64,000 nt of DNA. It comes from Echinicola jeungdonensis (GTDB lineage Bacteria; Bacteroidota; Bacteroidia; Cytophagales; Cyclobacteriaceae). Within the stretch, counting starts at the first letter, position 1. Every line of letters starts with the position of its first letter. The stretch covers positions 62,001 through 126,000 of the forward strand of contig NZ_JAUFQT010000002.1 in the NCBI RefSeq assembly GCF_030409905.1, read 5' to 3'. The notes below the pieces were generated by a model. That model ran no database searches. It saw only the letters and a program-made list of their open reading frames with translations, and was not told where the DNA came from. Below, piece after piece: positions 48,612 through 58,126 of the stretch. Made by a program: the position numbers and the translations under genes.

Positions 48612-50546
48612 ATGAGAATAATTTTTGTTGTTTGTTGCATGTTGATAAACACTGCACTCTATTCACAAAATAAAATAACTGTCTCCAGTCCCAATGGACT
48701 ACTTGAGGTGAAAGTGTCAATGGATGATGGAATTTCAATGTATTCAGTGAATTATAAGGGAATAGTTATGTTGGAAAACTCTCCTTTGGGGCTTTTGACC
48801 AATGAAGGGGATTTCACTTCCAATTTGAGCTTTGTCGATGCTTCTACAGATGAGATCAACAACCATTATACCCAAGATAAGATCAAGACTTCCTTTGTAA
48901 AGTACCAGGCCAACACCTTGACTTATACGGTCAAGAATGAGGAAGGAAAGCAAATTGCTTTTCACTTTCAGGTAAGTGATCATGATATCGCATTTCGGTA
49001 TGAACTGCCCAAATGGGGAGATACCAGGGCAACGGTAGTGGAGCGGGAAGTGACCGGGTTTAGGTTTCCTTCAGCTACTACCGCCTTTCTCTCTTCCATG
49101 ATGAAGCCGATGACGGGTTTTGCCCGTACGGCGCCCAGCTATGAAAGTGGCTATGTGACGGATGTGGCTTTGGAAAGCACCACAGCGGAATATGGCTATG
49201 TTTTTCCTGGCCTTTTTAAAATCGGGGAAAATGGATGGGTACTGCTGTCCGAAACGGGGGTTGGAAGTAATTACAATGGATCCCACCTCAGCAGTTTTAA
49301 GGATGGGCTTTACACCATTGAATATCCCCAAATGGAGCAAAATAATGGCTTTGGCAGCACGGGGGCACAAATAGGTCTTCCGGGCTTTACTCCATGGCGC
49401 ACCATTACAGTTGGGAAAACGCTCAAGCCGATTGTGGAAACCACCATTCCTTTTGATGTGGTGGAGCCGCTGTATGAGGCCTCTCAAGCTTATCAATATG
49501 GGAAAGGCAGTTGGAGCTGGATCGTATGGCAGGACAACAGTATGAATTATGAAGATCAGGTGAAGTACATCGATTTGGCCGCGGCCATGGATTTTGAATA
49601 TATCCTGATCGATGCCTGGTGGGATGAAAGAATTGGCTATGAAAAGATGGAAAAACTGATCAACTACGCCAATTCAAAAGATGTGGATGTATTCCTTTGG
49701 TACAATTCCAACGGTACGGCCAATGATGCTTTTCAGACACCCTTGAACAAAATGAACACCTCCTTCGCCAGGAAAAAGGAAATGAAATGGCTGAAGGAAG
49801 CAGGGGTGAAAGGATTGAAAGTGGACTTCTTCGGTGGGGATAAGCAGGAAACCATGCGGCTATATGAAGACATCTTGGTGGATGCCAATGACCATGGCTT
49901 AATGGTGATTTTCCATGGGACCACACTTCCGAGAGGCTGGGAGAGAATGTATCCCAATTTTGTAGGAAGTGAAGCTGTCCTGGCTTCGGAAATGCTCATA
50001 TTTTCCCAAGGTGTCCGAGAGAAAGAAGCATTTTATGCCTCATTGCATCCCTTTATAAGAAATGCAGTGTGCAGCATGGAGTTTGGAGGGATTTTGCTCA
50101 ATAAATTTCTTAACAGGGGAAATAAACAAGGCCAAGAGCGCTTGACCACGGATAGCTTTCAATTGGCCACCGGGGTACTATTTCAAAATCCTGTTCAGAT
50201 GTTTGGATTAACGCCAAACAACCTATCGGATGTGCCAGTATTTGAACTGGACCTTTTAAGAAAACTGCCCACTACCTGGGATGAAACGGTCTTTATTGAT
50301 GGATATCCGGGCAAATACAGCGTCCTGGCGCGAAGAAGTGGCAAGCATTGGTATATCGCAGGAGTCAATGCAGAAAATACTGCCAAGACTTTGAAAATCG
50401 ATCTTCCAATGCTCAAAGGGCAGGAGGTCTCCTTGTACAATGACGATAAAGAAATACAGCCCACACTCCAAACTGTGAAAGTTGGGAAAAATGGGGAATT
50501 GACTGTTACGGTCCAGCCAAGGGGAGGCTTTGTGTTAACTCACTAA
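48612..50546 (+). CDS. GH97 retaining alpha-glycosidase, second copy
   Basis: This 644-residue secreted enzyme (leader ending LYSQ) has the GH97 fold: N-terminal sandwich, FEYILIDAWWDERIGYEKME, VFLWYNSNGTANDAF, GLKVDFFGGDKQETM with Asp405 as the likely nucleophile, MVIFHGTTLPRGWERMYPN and Glu454 in FVGSEAVLASE. It differs from the first GH97 in the WDWxxAM-type substrate loops (AWWDERIG instead of DWEWDAMG), so the two probably have different substrates. It starts after a 248-base gap that shows no clear hairpin. Its stop TAA lies 12 bases before the next GH43 start, indicating cotranscription with that gene. Confidence 0.9.
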   Translation: MRIIFVVCCMLINTALYSQNKITVSSPNGLLEVKVSMDDGISMYSVNYKGIVMLENSPLGLLTNEGDFTSNLSFVDASTDEINNHYTQDKIKTSFVKYQANTLTYTVKNEEGKQIAFHFQVSDHDIAFRYELPKWGDTRATVVEREVTGFRFPSATTAFLSSMMKPMTGFARTAPSYESGYVTDVALESTTAEYGYVFPGLFKIGENGWVLLSETGVGSNYNGSHLSSFKDGLYTIEYPQMEQNNGFGSTGAQIGLPGFTPWRTITVGKTLKPIVETTIPFDVVEPLYEASQAYQYGKGSWSWIVWQDNSMNYEDQVKYIDLAAAMDFEYILIDAWWDERIGYEKMEKLINYANSKDVDVFLWYNSNGTANDAFQTPLNKMNTSFARKKEMKWLKEAGVKGLKVDFFGGDKQETMRLYEDILVDANDHGLMVIFHGTTLPRGWERMYPNFVGSEAVLASEMLIFSQGVREKEAFYASLHPFIRNAVCSMEFGGILLNKFLNRGNKQGQERLTTDSFQLATGVLFQNPVQMFGLTPNNLSDVPVFELDLLRKLPTTWDETVFIDGYPGKYSVLARRSGKHWYIAGVNAENTAKTLKIDLPMLKGQEVSLYNDDKEIQPTLQTVKVGKNGELTVTVQPRGGFVLTH

Positions 50547-50558
50547 TTGATCTATGAA

Positions 50559-51920
50559 ATGAAAAGAATCTGCAAGAAATTGACATTATCAGTATTAATG
50601 ATAGGAGCAGTTTTTCTGACAGCCAAGGCCCAAAATCCGGTAATCCAAACAAAATTCACCGCTGATCCCGCTCCGATGGTCCATAATGATACCGTTTTTC
50701 TATATACCGGTCATGACGAGGATGATGCATTTGGCTTTAAAATGCATACCTGGTTGCTCTACACATCGACCGATATGGTCAATTGGACCGAGCATGGAGC
50801 GGTGGCATCGCTAAAAGATTTTGAATGGGTTCCGCATGAAAATGGAGCTTGGGCAGCCCACAGTATAGAGCGTAATGGGAAATTCTATCTCTACTGTCCT
50901 GTACCTGGTGGAGTAGGTATAGGTGTTTTAGTTTCTGACAGTCCTTATGGGCCGTTCAAAGACCCCATTGGAAAACCTTTAATTAAAAAAAGTGAACATG
51001 ATATTGATCCAGCGGTGTTTATTGACGATGATGGACAGGCTTACCTTTATTGGGGAAATCCTGAGGTTTACTATGTGAAATTGAACGAGGATATGATTTC
51101 TTACTCGGAAGAGATTATTCAAGATCCTTCAACTCCGGATAATTACCAGGAAGGTCCTTGGGTTTGGAAAAGAAACGGACATTATTATCTGTCTTATGCC
51201 TCAACCTGTTGTCCTGAGGGCATCGGTTATGCCATGAGTAATTCTCCCACTGGGCCGTGGGAGTACAAGGGTATGATCATGGACGGGGACAAACGTTCAA
51301 ACGGAAACCATCCAGGAATTATTGACTACAAAGGTAAGTCCTATGTGTTTGGGTTCAATTATAACATTTTGAAACAAACCATGTCAAAGCATTATGAAAG
51401 GCGGTCTATTTGTGTTGAAGAATTGAGCTACAATGCTGATGGGACCATTCAGAAGCACCCTTTCTGGTCCAGAAATGTGGAACAAGTCAGTACTTTAAAC
51501 CCATACAACCGTGTTGAAGCCGAAACCATGGCCTGGAGTGAAGGAGTAAAAACCGAATTTGCCACGGAATGGGAACGAAACATTTCCTGGGACAAAGGAA
51601 AAAAGGTAGCGGAAAGGTTGTTTGCGACTTCAATTCATAATGGAGATTATATCAAAGTGCAAGGTGTGGATTTTTCCGATGGCCCAAAGGCGATTGAGGT
51701 AAGTGTTGCTTCATTGTATGGAGGGAAAATTGAACTTCGTGTCGATAATATTGATGGGCCCTTAATAGGAATAGTTAACATAGATGTTAAAGGTCAGGGT
51801 GATATATGGAAGACCATGACCTCACCGGTAAGTGATATTAAGGATGTCCATGACCTGTTCTTTGTTTTTAGAGGAGAAAAGGACTTGTTCAATTTGGACT
51901 GGTGGAAATTTACTAAATAA
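50559..51920 (+). CDS. GH43 arabinofuranosidase-like enzyme with CBM6-like module (copy B)
   Basis: The ATG at 50559 gives a signal peptide ending AKAQ and a 453-residue protein. The GH43 domain has [45 protein letters not shown] and YQEGPWVWKRNGHYYLSYAS. The CBM6-like module has NRVEAETMAWSEGVK, YIKVQGVDFSDG and VHDLFFVFRGEKD. It is strongly similar along its length to the protein at 47023, including the ASTCCPEGIGYAMS segment, and carries a short extra loop before the CBM (about 330-345: ATEWERNISWDKG). It is part of the repeated GH97-GH43 unit. The next GH43 gene starts 13 bases downstream. Confidence 0.9.
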   Translation: MKRICKKLTLSVLMIGAVFLTAKAQNPVIQTKFTADPAPMVHNDTVFLYTGHDEDDAFGFKMHTWLLYTSTDMVNWTEHGAVASLKDFEWVPHENGAWAAHSIERNGKFYLYCPVPGGVGIGVLVSDSPYGPFKDPIGKPLIKKSEHDIDPAVFIDDDGQAYLYWGNPEVYYVKLNEDMISYSEEIIQDPSTPDNYQEGPWVWKRNGHYYLSYASTCCPEGIGYAMSNSPTGPWEYKGMIMDGDKRSNGNHPGIIDYKGKSYVFGFNYNILKQTMSKHYERRSICVEELSYNADGTIQKHPFWSRNVEQVSTLNPYNRVEAETMAWSEGVKTEFATEWERNISWDKGKKVAERLFATSIHNGDYIKVQGVDFSDGPKAIEVSVASLYGGKIELRVDNIDGPLIGIVNIDVKGQGDIWKTMTSPVSDIKDVHDLFFVFRGEKDLFNLDWWKFTK

Positions 51921-51933
51921 AAGATCCTGATTA

Positions 51934-53307
51934 ATGATGAAATTTCTTTTCAGAATACTCACAATATCCGTGCTTATTACAGGTACGGGTATTCTACAAA
52001 CAAAAGCACAAAACCCTATCATTCAGACCTCATATACCGCGGATCCCGCGCCTATGGTGTACAATGATAAAGTCTATTTATACACTTCCCATGATGAGGA
52101 TAATTCAACCTGGTTTACCATGAATGACTGGAGACTGTACACAACTGAAGATATGGTCAACTGGACAGATCATGGGGCAGTGTTGTCCTATAAGGATTTT
52201 AGTTGGGGCAAGATGAATGCCTGGGCACCTCAGTGTATAGAACGGGGCGGGAAATTCTACATGTATGTTCCGATTACCGATAGAAACAATAAAAACGGCA
52301 TTGGGGTGGCATTAGCGGACAGCCCTTATGGCCCTTTTATTGATCCTTTGGGCAAACCTTTGATCAGCAATAGTATGGCTGATATAGACCCGACTGTTTT
52401 TGTGGATGATGATGGTCAGGCTTACCTGATGTGGGGAAACCCGGTATGTTATTATGTGAAACTGAATGAGGATATGATTTCTCTTGAAGGGGAGATTGGA
52501 CAGTTTCCCAATACGATAGCAGCTTTTGGCAAACGGGAAGGCAAAGAGGATCCACGCCGCCCCACGACCTATGAGGAGGGGCCCTGGTTGTATAAAAGAA
52601 ATGACCTCTACTATTTGCTTTTCGCGGCAGGTCCATTACCCGAACATATAGGATATTCGACCAGCCCCAGTCCGACAGGTCCTTGGAAATACCAAGGTGT
52701 TTTGATGCCTACAGAAGGAAGGAGCTTTACCAACCATCCTGGCATAGTAGATTTCAAGGGGAAAACCTATTTGTTCTACCATAATGGTGCTTTGCCTGGA
52801 GGAAGCGGCTTTACGCGGTCTGTCTGTGTTGATGAGGTGAAGTTCAATGAGGACGGCACCATTGTTCCCATGAAAATGACAGCAGGCATCAGCAAGAGTT
52901 TGGGAACAATCAATCCTTATATCAAAAATGAAGCGGAGACCATTGCTTGGTCGGAAGGGGTAAAAGCCAATAAGAATGAGGTAGTTGGGAATTTTATTAT
53001 TGCCACCAAAAACGAGGCCTATACCCAAGTAAAGGAGGTAGATTTTCGTGATAACGGTCCTGCTGAATTTACGGCAAGGGTAGGGACTGTCCACAATGGC
53101 AATGTAAGCATGGAGATCAGACTTGACAGTTTGGACGGGGAGCTATTGGGTACGGTGAATATTCCTTTAACGGGCGGAGATGACAGGTGGTCTTTGGTGT
53201 CCACCGAAGTAAATCAGGTGGAAGGTGTCCATGACCTGTATTTTGTTTTCAAAGGAAAAGCACCCAATAATATCCTGTATTTCGACTATTGGAGGTTTTC
53301 GGATTGA
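51934..53307 (+). CDS. GH43 arabinofuranosidase-like enzyme with CBM6-like module (copy C)
   Basis: This 457-residue secreted enzyme has a leader ending TKAQ. The GH43 part has [44 protein letters not shown] and [21 protein letters not shown]. The CBM6-like part has [27 protein letters not shown] and [10 protein letters not shown]. It is more distant from copies A and B than they are from each other, with a longer loop at about 180-205 ([20 protein letters not shown]) and an ending like that of the single-domain GH43 at 40819 ([17 protein letters not shown]). It is followed by a 199-base gap with a palindromic repeat. Confidence 0.9.
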   Translation: MMKFLFRILTISVLITGTGILQTKAQNPIIQTSYTADPAPMVYNDKVYLYTSHDEDNSTWFTMNDWRLYTTEDMVNWTDHGAVLSYKDFSWGKMNAWAPQCIERGGKFYMYVPITDRNNKNGIGVALADSPYGPFIDPLGKPLISNSMADIDPTVFVDDDGQAYLMWGNPVCYYVKLNEDMISLEGEIGQFPNTIAAFGKREGKEDPRRPTTYEEGPWLYKRNDLYYLLFAAGPLPEHIGYSTSPSPTGPWKYQGVLMPTEGRSFTNHPGIVDFKGKTYLFYHNGALPGGSGFTRSVCVDEVKFNEDGTIVPMKMTAGISKSLGTINPYIKNEAETIAWSEGVKANKNEVVGNFIIATKNEAYTQVKEVDFRDNGPAEFTARVGTVHNGNVSMEIRLDSLDGELLGTVNIPLTGGDDRWSLVSTEVNQVEGVHDLYFVFKGKAPNNILYFDYWRFSD

Positions 53308-53366
53308 GGCATTGCCGGATGACAGGTGTAATGGGACCGAAGGCGGAAGACCGAAGCAAGGACTTA

Positions 53367-53411
53367 GGCCTTCCAGGTTTGTATATACCCATTAAACAAA
53401 CCTGGCAGGTC
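53367..53411. repeat. Imperfect inverted repeat with CCTTCCAGGTTT motif
   Basis: GGCCTTCCAGGTTTGT (53367-53382) and ACAAACCTGGCAGGTC (53396-53411) are inverted copies matching at 14 of 16 positions around a 13-base spacer. The motif CCTTCCAGGTTT recurs after the next gene (55263-55332). This looks like a REP-type palindromic element in a gap without genes. Confidence 0.55.
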
Positions 53412-53506
53412 TGCAACGAGAGCCTAAACGAGCGGACAACTTAGCATTCGACCGGAGCTCTATTAAAATGAATATAAAAGCAACGCAAACAATTTATAAA
53501 AGAGTA

Positions 53507-55252
53507 ATGAAAAAGCAATTAACAATTATTTTAGCAGTTTTGATGACTGTTTTCTCCTTGACCGGAGCTTATAGCCAAAAGAAACCAAACAACGTCCCCG
53601 TATTTTCGAAGGCAGTTTATGAAGGAAATGACGAGGTCTATGAAAACAATCCTTTAGCAGAGGATGAATTTTATAACCCGATTCTTCAAGGATGTTATCC
53701 TGATCCGGCCATAGCCCGAAAGGGAGATGATTATTACCTGGTGGTTTCCTCTTTTGCTATGTTCCCAGGGGTGCCGATTTTTCATTCCAATGATTTGGTG
53801 AACTGGACCCAGATCGGTCATGTGCTGGACAGGACCTCTCAGTTGGATGTGCATGATACAGGGATTAGTGCTGGTGTTTATGCCCCAGATATTCGATATA
53901 ATCCAAATAATGACACTTTCTATATGATCACTACCGCATTTGCAGGAAGTCTGGGAAATTTCGTGGTCAAAACCAAAGACCCCATGAAAGGCTGGAGTGA
54001 GCCGTATAAATTGAACTTTCAGGGTATTGACCCTGCCATATTCTTTGATGAGGATGGAAAAGCCTATGTTGTACACAATGATGCGCCAGCACAGGGAGAG
54101 GAATTGTATAACGGTCACCGAGTAATCAAAATTTGGGAGTATGACTTGGAAAGGGATCAGGTCATTGCCGGAACGGACAAAGTGATTGTCAATGGAGGTG
54201 TGAACTTGGCTAAAAAACCTATTTGGATCGAAGCGCCACATATCTACAAGAAGAATAATAAATACTATTTGATGTGTGCGGAAGGTGGTACCGGAGGCTG
54301 GCACAGTGAAGTGATCTTTGTCAGTGATGATCCAAAAGGTCCCTATAGGCCTGCTCCAAACAACCCGATTCTTAGCCAAAGGCATTTATCACAGAACCGA
54401 CAAAACAAAGTGGATTGGGCGGGGCATGCGGATTTGACCTTAGGACCTGATGGTAAATACTATGGCGTTTTCTTGGGCATTCGTCCTAATGATAAAAATA
54501 GGGTAAATACAGGTCGTGAAACCTTTATCCTACCTGTGGATTGGTCCGGCGAGTTTCCTGTTTTTGAAAATGGATTGGTGCCTATGGAGCCCAAACTGAA
54601 AATGCCGGAAGGTGTGGAAAACAAAACCGGACAAGATGGATACTTTCCCAATGGTAATTTCACCTTCGTGGAAGATTTTACTTCCGAAAAACTGGATTAC
54701 CGTTGGATCGGTCTGAGGGGACCAAGGGAAGCCTTTATTGCCAAAACCAAAGGTGGCCTGCAGATCAAACCTTTTGACAGCAATATCAAAGAGGTGAAGC
54801 CCACTTCCACGTTATTTCACAGACAGCAGCACAAGAATTTTTCTTTTACTACTACCTTGGAATACCAGCCCCAATCGGAAAAAGACTTGGCAGGTTTGAC
54901 CTGTGTGCAGAGTGAGGCCTTCAATTATGTGTTTGGAATAACCAAAGTAGGAAAGAAAAATATACTGCTACTGGAGCGGACTGAAGCAGAGGGCAGAGGA
55001 AGAAACCGGGAGGTAAAGTCTGAAATTTTGGCAAGTACGGAGATTGACCTCAAAAATCCGGTGTCACTGAGAGTAAGTGCTAAAGGAGATGATTTCGAAT
55101 TCAGCTATTCCACCAATGGAACGGATTTTCAAAATCTGGGTGGAATGGTGTCCGGGGATATCCTTTCCACCAATGTGGCAGGTGGATTTACGGGTAACTT
55201 AATCGGCCTTTATGCCACCAAAGCCAATGATGCATTACCTGTTTTAGAATAG
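53507..55252 (+). CDS. GH43 beta-xylosidase/arabinofuranosidase with C-terminal sandwich
   Basis: Start ATG 53507 (an earlier ATG at 53468 adds 13 residues before the same leader) gives a 581-residue secreted protein, leader ending AYSQ. The propeller holds NPILQGCYPDPAIARKGDDYY with the base Asp, FQGIDPAIFFDEDGKAYVVH with the modulator Asp and WIEAPHIYKKNNKYYLMCA with the acid Glu. The C-terminal beta-sandwich (about 390-581: FVEDFTSEKLDYRWIGLRGP, FSFTTTLEYQPQ, ATKANDALPVLE) is the C2-type module of GH43 xylosidases. This is a different GH43 branch from the CBM6 group and more like true beta-xylosidases. It stands alone between two inverted-repeat elements. Confidence 0.9.
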   Translation: MKKQLTIILAVLMTVFSLTGAYSQKKPNNVPVFSKAVYEGNDEVYENNPLAEDEFYNPILQGCYPDPAIARKGDDYYLVVSSFAMFPGVPIFHSNDLVNWTQIGHVLDRTSQLDVHDTGISAGVYAPDIRYNPNNDTFYMITTAFAGSLGNFVVKTKDPMKGWSEPYKLNFQGIDPAIFFDEDGKAYVVHNDAPAQGEELYNGHRVIKIWEYDLERDQVIAGTDKVIVNGGVNLAKKPIWIEAPHIYKKNNKYYLMCAEGGTGGWHSEVIFVSDDPKGPYRPAPNNPILSQRHLSQNRQNKVDWAGHADLTLGPDGKYYGVFLGIRPNDKNRVNTGRETFILPVDWSGEFPVFENGLVPMEPKLKMPEGVENKTGQDGYFPNGNFTFVEDFTSEKLDYRWIGLRGPREAFIAKTKGGLQIKPFDSNIKEVKPTSTLFHRQQHKNFSFTTTLEYQPQSEKDLAGLTCVQSEAFNYVFGITKVGKKNILLLERTEAEGRGRNREVKSEILASTEIDLKNPVSLRVSAKGDDFEFSYSTNGTDFQNLGGMVSGDILSTNVAGGFTGNLIGLYATKANDALPVLE

Positions 55253-55262
55253 AAATTTCTAA

Positions 55263-55332
55263 AAACCTTCCAGGTTTTATGCGTTCAAAGATCTAATTTC
55301 AAGGAGTCTGTAATTCTAAACCTGGAAGGTTT
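55263..55332. repeat. Perfect 15-bp inverted repeat
   Basis: AAACCTTCCAGGTTT (55263-55277) and AAACCTGGAAGGTTT (55318-55332) are exact reverse complements 40 bases apart. Each arm is itself nearly palindromic. The core CCTTCCAGGTTT is the same as in the repeat at 53367, on the other side of the GH43 gene. It could also end transcription, but no T-run follows. Confidence 0.65.
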
Positions 55333-55373
55333 ACCTACCAATTTAAAACTTAAAAACCAATTAACCCTAAGCC

Positions 55374-56999
55374 ATGAAATACCTATTTAAACCGACCAAC
55401 CTTAGAAGGTGGGGACCTTACGTCCTCACTTTCTTTATGATGTTGTCCTGTGTGGAGGATACTGACAAAGTGGATAAAGTAGGCCTACTTGCATGGGACG
55501 TGGTGACTTTATCCGAAGAAGAGTTGCCAGCAAATGGGGGCAGTGTTACGTTGAATGTGGATTGGGCTTATACCCAATGGAATATCCGGGTGGAGGAAGT
55601 GCTGGAAGGTGAGGATTTTATCGATCAGATCACGCCAAGAACTGCCGGCAATTCTTCCATTGGGGCTACCAGTACTGCGGTAAATATCCGTTTCAAAGAT
55701 AATCCCCAGCCAATCCAAAATGTAGTGCGATTAGAACTGCGGTCTTTGGATGAGGATATTAGGCATTCTGTTGTACTGACACAGGCCGCTAAAGAAATTG
55801 ATCCGGTGATGGTTCAGCTCGATCCCAATACCCGTTTTCAGACCATATCCGGTTTTGGCGGCGGCAATATGATGTGGGGTTTTGATTATTTGAATGCCGA
55901 AGAGATCAGGCTGGCCTTTGGTACAGGGCCGGGAGAATTGGGGCTTTCCATTTACCGGGTAAGGCTTTCCCCAGTTAGAGAAGACTGGTCTGCCTTGGTA
56001 GAAACGGTAAAAGAAGCCCGGAAATATGGTGCGAAAATCATCGCTTCCCCATGGTCTCCACCTGCGGCATTTAAAAATAATAATGAACTTATTGGAGGCC
56101 ACCTTTTGGAAGCACATTATGCCGATTATGCTGAATACCTTAATGATTTTGTCCAGTTTATGGCCGGTGAAGGAGCTCCGGTGGATGTGGTTTCCATTCA
56201 GAATGAACCGGATATTCAGGTAAGCTACGAATCCTGTGACTGGACGGCTGATCAGGTGTATGATTTCATCAAAAACCACGGAGACGCTATCCAAGGAGCC
56301 TAATTGACTGCTGCCGAATCATTTAACTTCAAACAATCCTATACCGACCAGATACTCAATGATCCGGAAGCTTTGGAAAACCTGGACATTGTATCAGGGC
56401 ATATTTACGGGTCCGGTTTAGCTCCTTATCCTCTGGCGGAGGAAAAAGGCATAGAAGTATGGATGACGGAATACCTGATGAACCAAAACAGTGGAGTGGA
56501 CATCGATAACTGGAATACCGAGGAAGTGGCCATTTGGGAAGAATCCATGGGGATGCTGGAAACCATTCATGGTGCCATGACCTCCAATTGGAATGCCTAT
56601 ATCTGGTGGTATATCAGGAGGTTTTATTCCTTTTTGGGTGATGGTGAGCAAGGTACCACAAGGGAAGAAACCTTACGCAGAGGCCATGCAATGGCGCAGT
56701 TTGCCAAATATGTGCGGCCAGGATACGAAAGAATCAGTGCGACTGTTAGTGGAACCGATGCAGATCTGGGAATCACCGCATATGATGGAGAAGGAAAAGT
56801 TGTGGTGGTAATGATTAACTGGGAAGAAAATGCCATTCCTGAAGTCCTGTTGGATTTGCCGGAAGGGATTACCCAAGCAGTTTCCTATACCACATCCGTA
56901 TTCAAGGAGCAGGAAAAGGCCGAGTTGACATTGGGAGAGGAGACCGTAATAGTGGCACTTCCAGCCAAGAGCATTACTACGGTGGTAATGGAAAAGTAA
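55374..56999 (+). pseudogene. GH30 glucuronoxylanase-like gene broken by one in-frame stop
   Basis: Residues 1-309 and 311-541 lie in one frame, interrupted only by TAA at 56301-56303. The intact reading would be a lipoprotein (leader ending MLSC), a BACON-like domain (about 38-140: LLAWDVVTLSEEELPANGGS), then a GH30 barrel with ISGFGGGNMMWGF, ASPWSPPAAFKNN and acid/base Glu278 (SIQNEPDIQ). The part after the stop has IVSGHIYGSG, nucleophile Glu366 (WMTEYLMNQN) and the C-terminal sandwich. The stop falls between the two catalytic Glu, so neither half can work alone. One substitution (for example from AAA, CAA or GAA) would create it, and nothing else is damaged; it may be a recent mutation or a base error. 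Confidence 0.85.
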
Positions 57000-57124
57000 T
57001 GTGGAGGACAGCCCAAGGGCAGGTGAAGACCAGGGTGGATTATGAATTTGCCTATCGGCTTAATGGAAGGGACTTTGATAATCCAGACTTGTATGAGTTC
57101 ACGTCCAATGATACAATCGATTAA
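56999..57124 (+). pseudogene. 41-codon remnant of an unidentified gene
   Basis: Overlapping the GH30 stop (TAATG), a frame runs from ATG 56999 to TAA 57122-57124. The encoded peptide (core RVDYEFAYRLNGRDFDNP, then DLYEF) has protein-like composition and looks like the C-terminal tail of a larger enzyme rather than a chance frame. No family was recognised. There is no leader, and it is too short to be a working enzyme. It may mark the edge of a deletion between GH30 and the esterase gene. Confidence 0.4.
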
Positions 57125-57162
57125 TTTTAACCTATTTAAATAACTTGATAATGTTGTATATA

Positions 57163-58089
57163 ATGAAAACCTTTGCTAAAACTGTCGTTGCAGGTGTATT
57201 ACTTTTTTGTGCCAAAGCTACAATGGCGCAGGAGGGGATCATTTATCCACTTGATAACCCGGAGGAACCCAATGCTATCCCATTGGGTACAGGTGGTGTA
57301 GAAGACCAACCTTCTCAAGAGACCTGGTTTCGTCAATGGGGCGACCCGATGGCCAGAAATATCAGTAACGCCACCCTAACCCCTTTCTTTCCTGAACCTG
57401 GCAAGGGTAACGGTGCTACAGTGATCGTAGCGCCCGGGGGAGGGTTTAGATGGCTTTCAATGGATAACGAAGGCTGGGAAGTGGCAGAAGCTCTAGCTGA
57501 GCAGGGGATCACGGCATTTGTTCTCAAATACAGGCTGCATCCGACCCCCGAATCCTTGGAAGACTTCAGTAATTCCATGAATAGAGCCTTTGGCGAAGCA
57601 TCCAAAGCGACACAAGACGGAGAAACCCCTCCGCGACCTCGCAGGAACCTGTCCGATCAACTCGAAGATGCAGAAGCCGCCTATGCCATGATTGTTGAGC
57701 GCGCAGAAGAGTGGGGAGTAGATATAGACAGGATAGGCATGATTGGCTTTTCGGCAGGTGCCGGACTTACCATGCACTGCACACTCAACTCAGAGACCAT
57801 GGATTTGGCCTTTATCGGTCCGGTCTATGGGGGGATGGGAGAAGTAGATGTTCCAGAGGATGCGCCTCCTATGTTCAATGTAATTGCCAGCGATGATTTT
57901 CTGTTCAACGGGCAATTTGGTGTGGTCCGCTCCTGGTATGAAGCTGGTATACCAGTAGAGTTTCACCTTTACCAAAATGGAGGTCATGGTTTCGGCCTGG
58001 GAAACCCCGATCGTACCAGCAATCGTTGGTTTGAGGCTTTTATGCACTGGTTGGATGTGAACGGCTTTCTGAAGGGAGATGACAGGTGA
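57163..58089 (+). CDS. Secreted alpha/beta-hydrolase, acetylxylan or feruloyl esterase type
   Basis: The ATG at 57163 is preferred; earlier starts at 57145 (TTG) and 57151 only add residues before the signal peptide (ending ATMAQ). The 308-residue protein has an oxyanion-hole segment VIVAPGGGFRWLSMDNEG, the nucleophile elbow GMIGFSAGAGL with Ser197, the acid region MFNVIASDDFLF and the catalytic His in NGGHGFGLGNP. The GGGF plus HGFG pattern is that of small esterases found in Bacteroidetes xylan loci (deacetylases and feruloyl esterases). It would trim ester groups from xylo-oligosaccharides. The region QDGETPPRPRRNLSDQLED forms an insertion loop before the elbow. Confidence 0.8.
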   Translation: MKTFAKTVVAGVLLFCAKATMAQEGIIYPLDNPEEPNAIPLGTGGVEDQPSQETWFRQWGDPMARNISNATLTPFFPEPGKGNGATVIVAPGGGFRWLSMDNEGWEVAEALAEQGITAFVLKYRLHPTPESLEDFSNSMNRAFGEASKATQDGETPPRPRRNLSDQLEDAEAAYAMIVERAEEWGVDIDRIGMIGFSAGAGLTMHCTLNSETMDLAFIGPVYGGMGEVDVPEDAPPMFNVIASDDFLFNGQFGVVRSWYEAGIPVEFHLYQNGGHGFGLGNPDRTSNRWFEAFMHWLDVNGFLKGDDR

Positions 58090-58126
58090 AAACTGAAAAG
58101 CGGAGACGGAAAAACATATACCGAAC

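Noticed and set aside
56301..56303. Stop codon recoding (selenocysteine or pyrrolysine) in GH30
   Set aside because: The codon is TAA, which is not used for either, and no recoding element or Cys-like position was seen.
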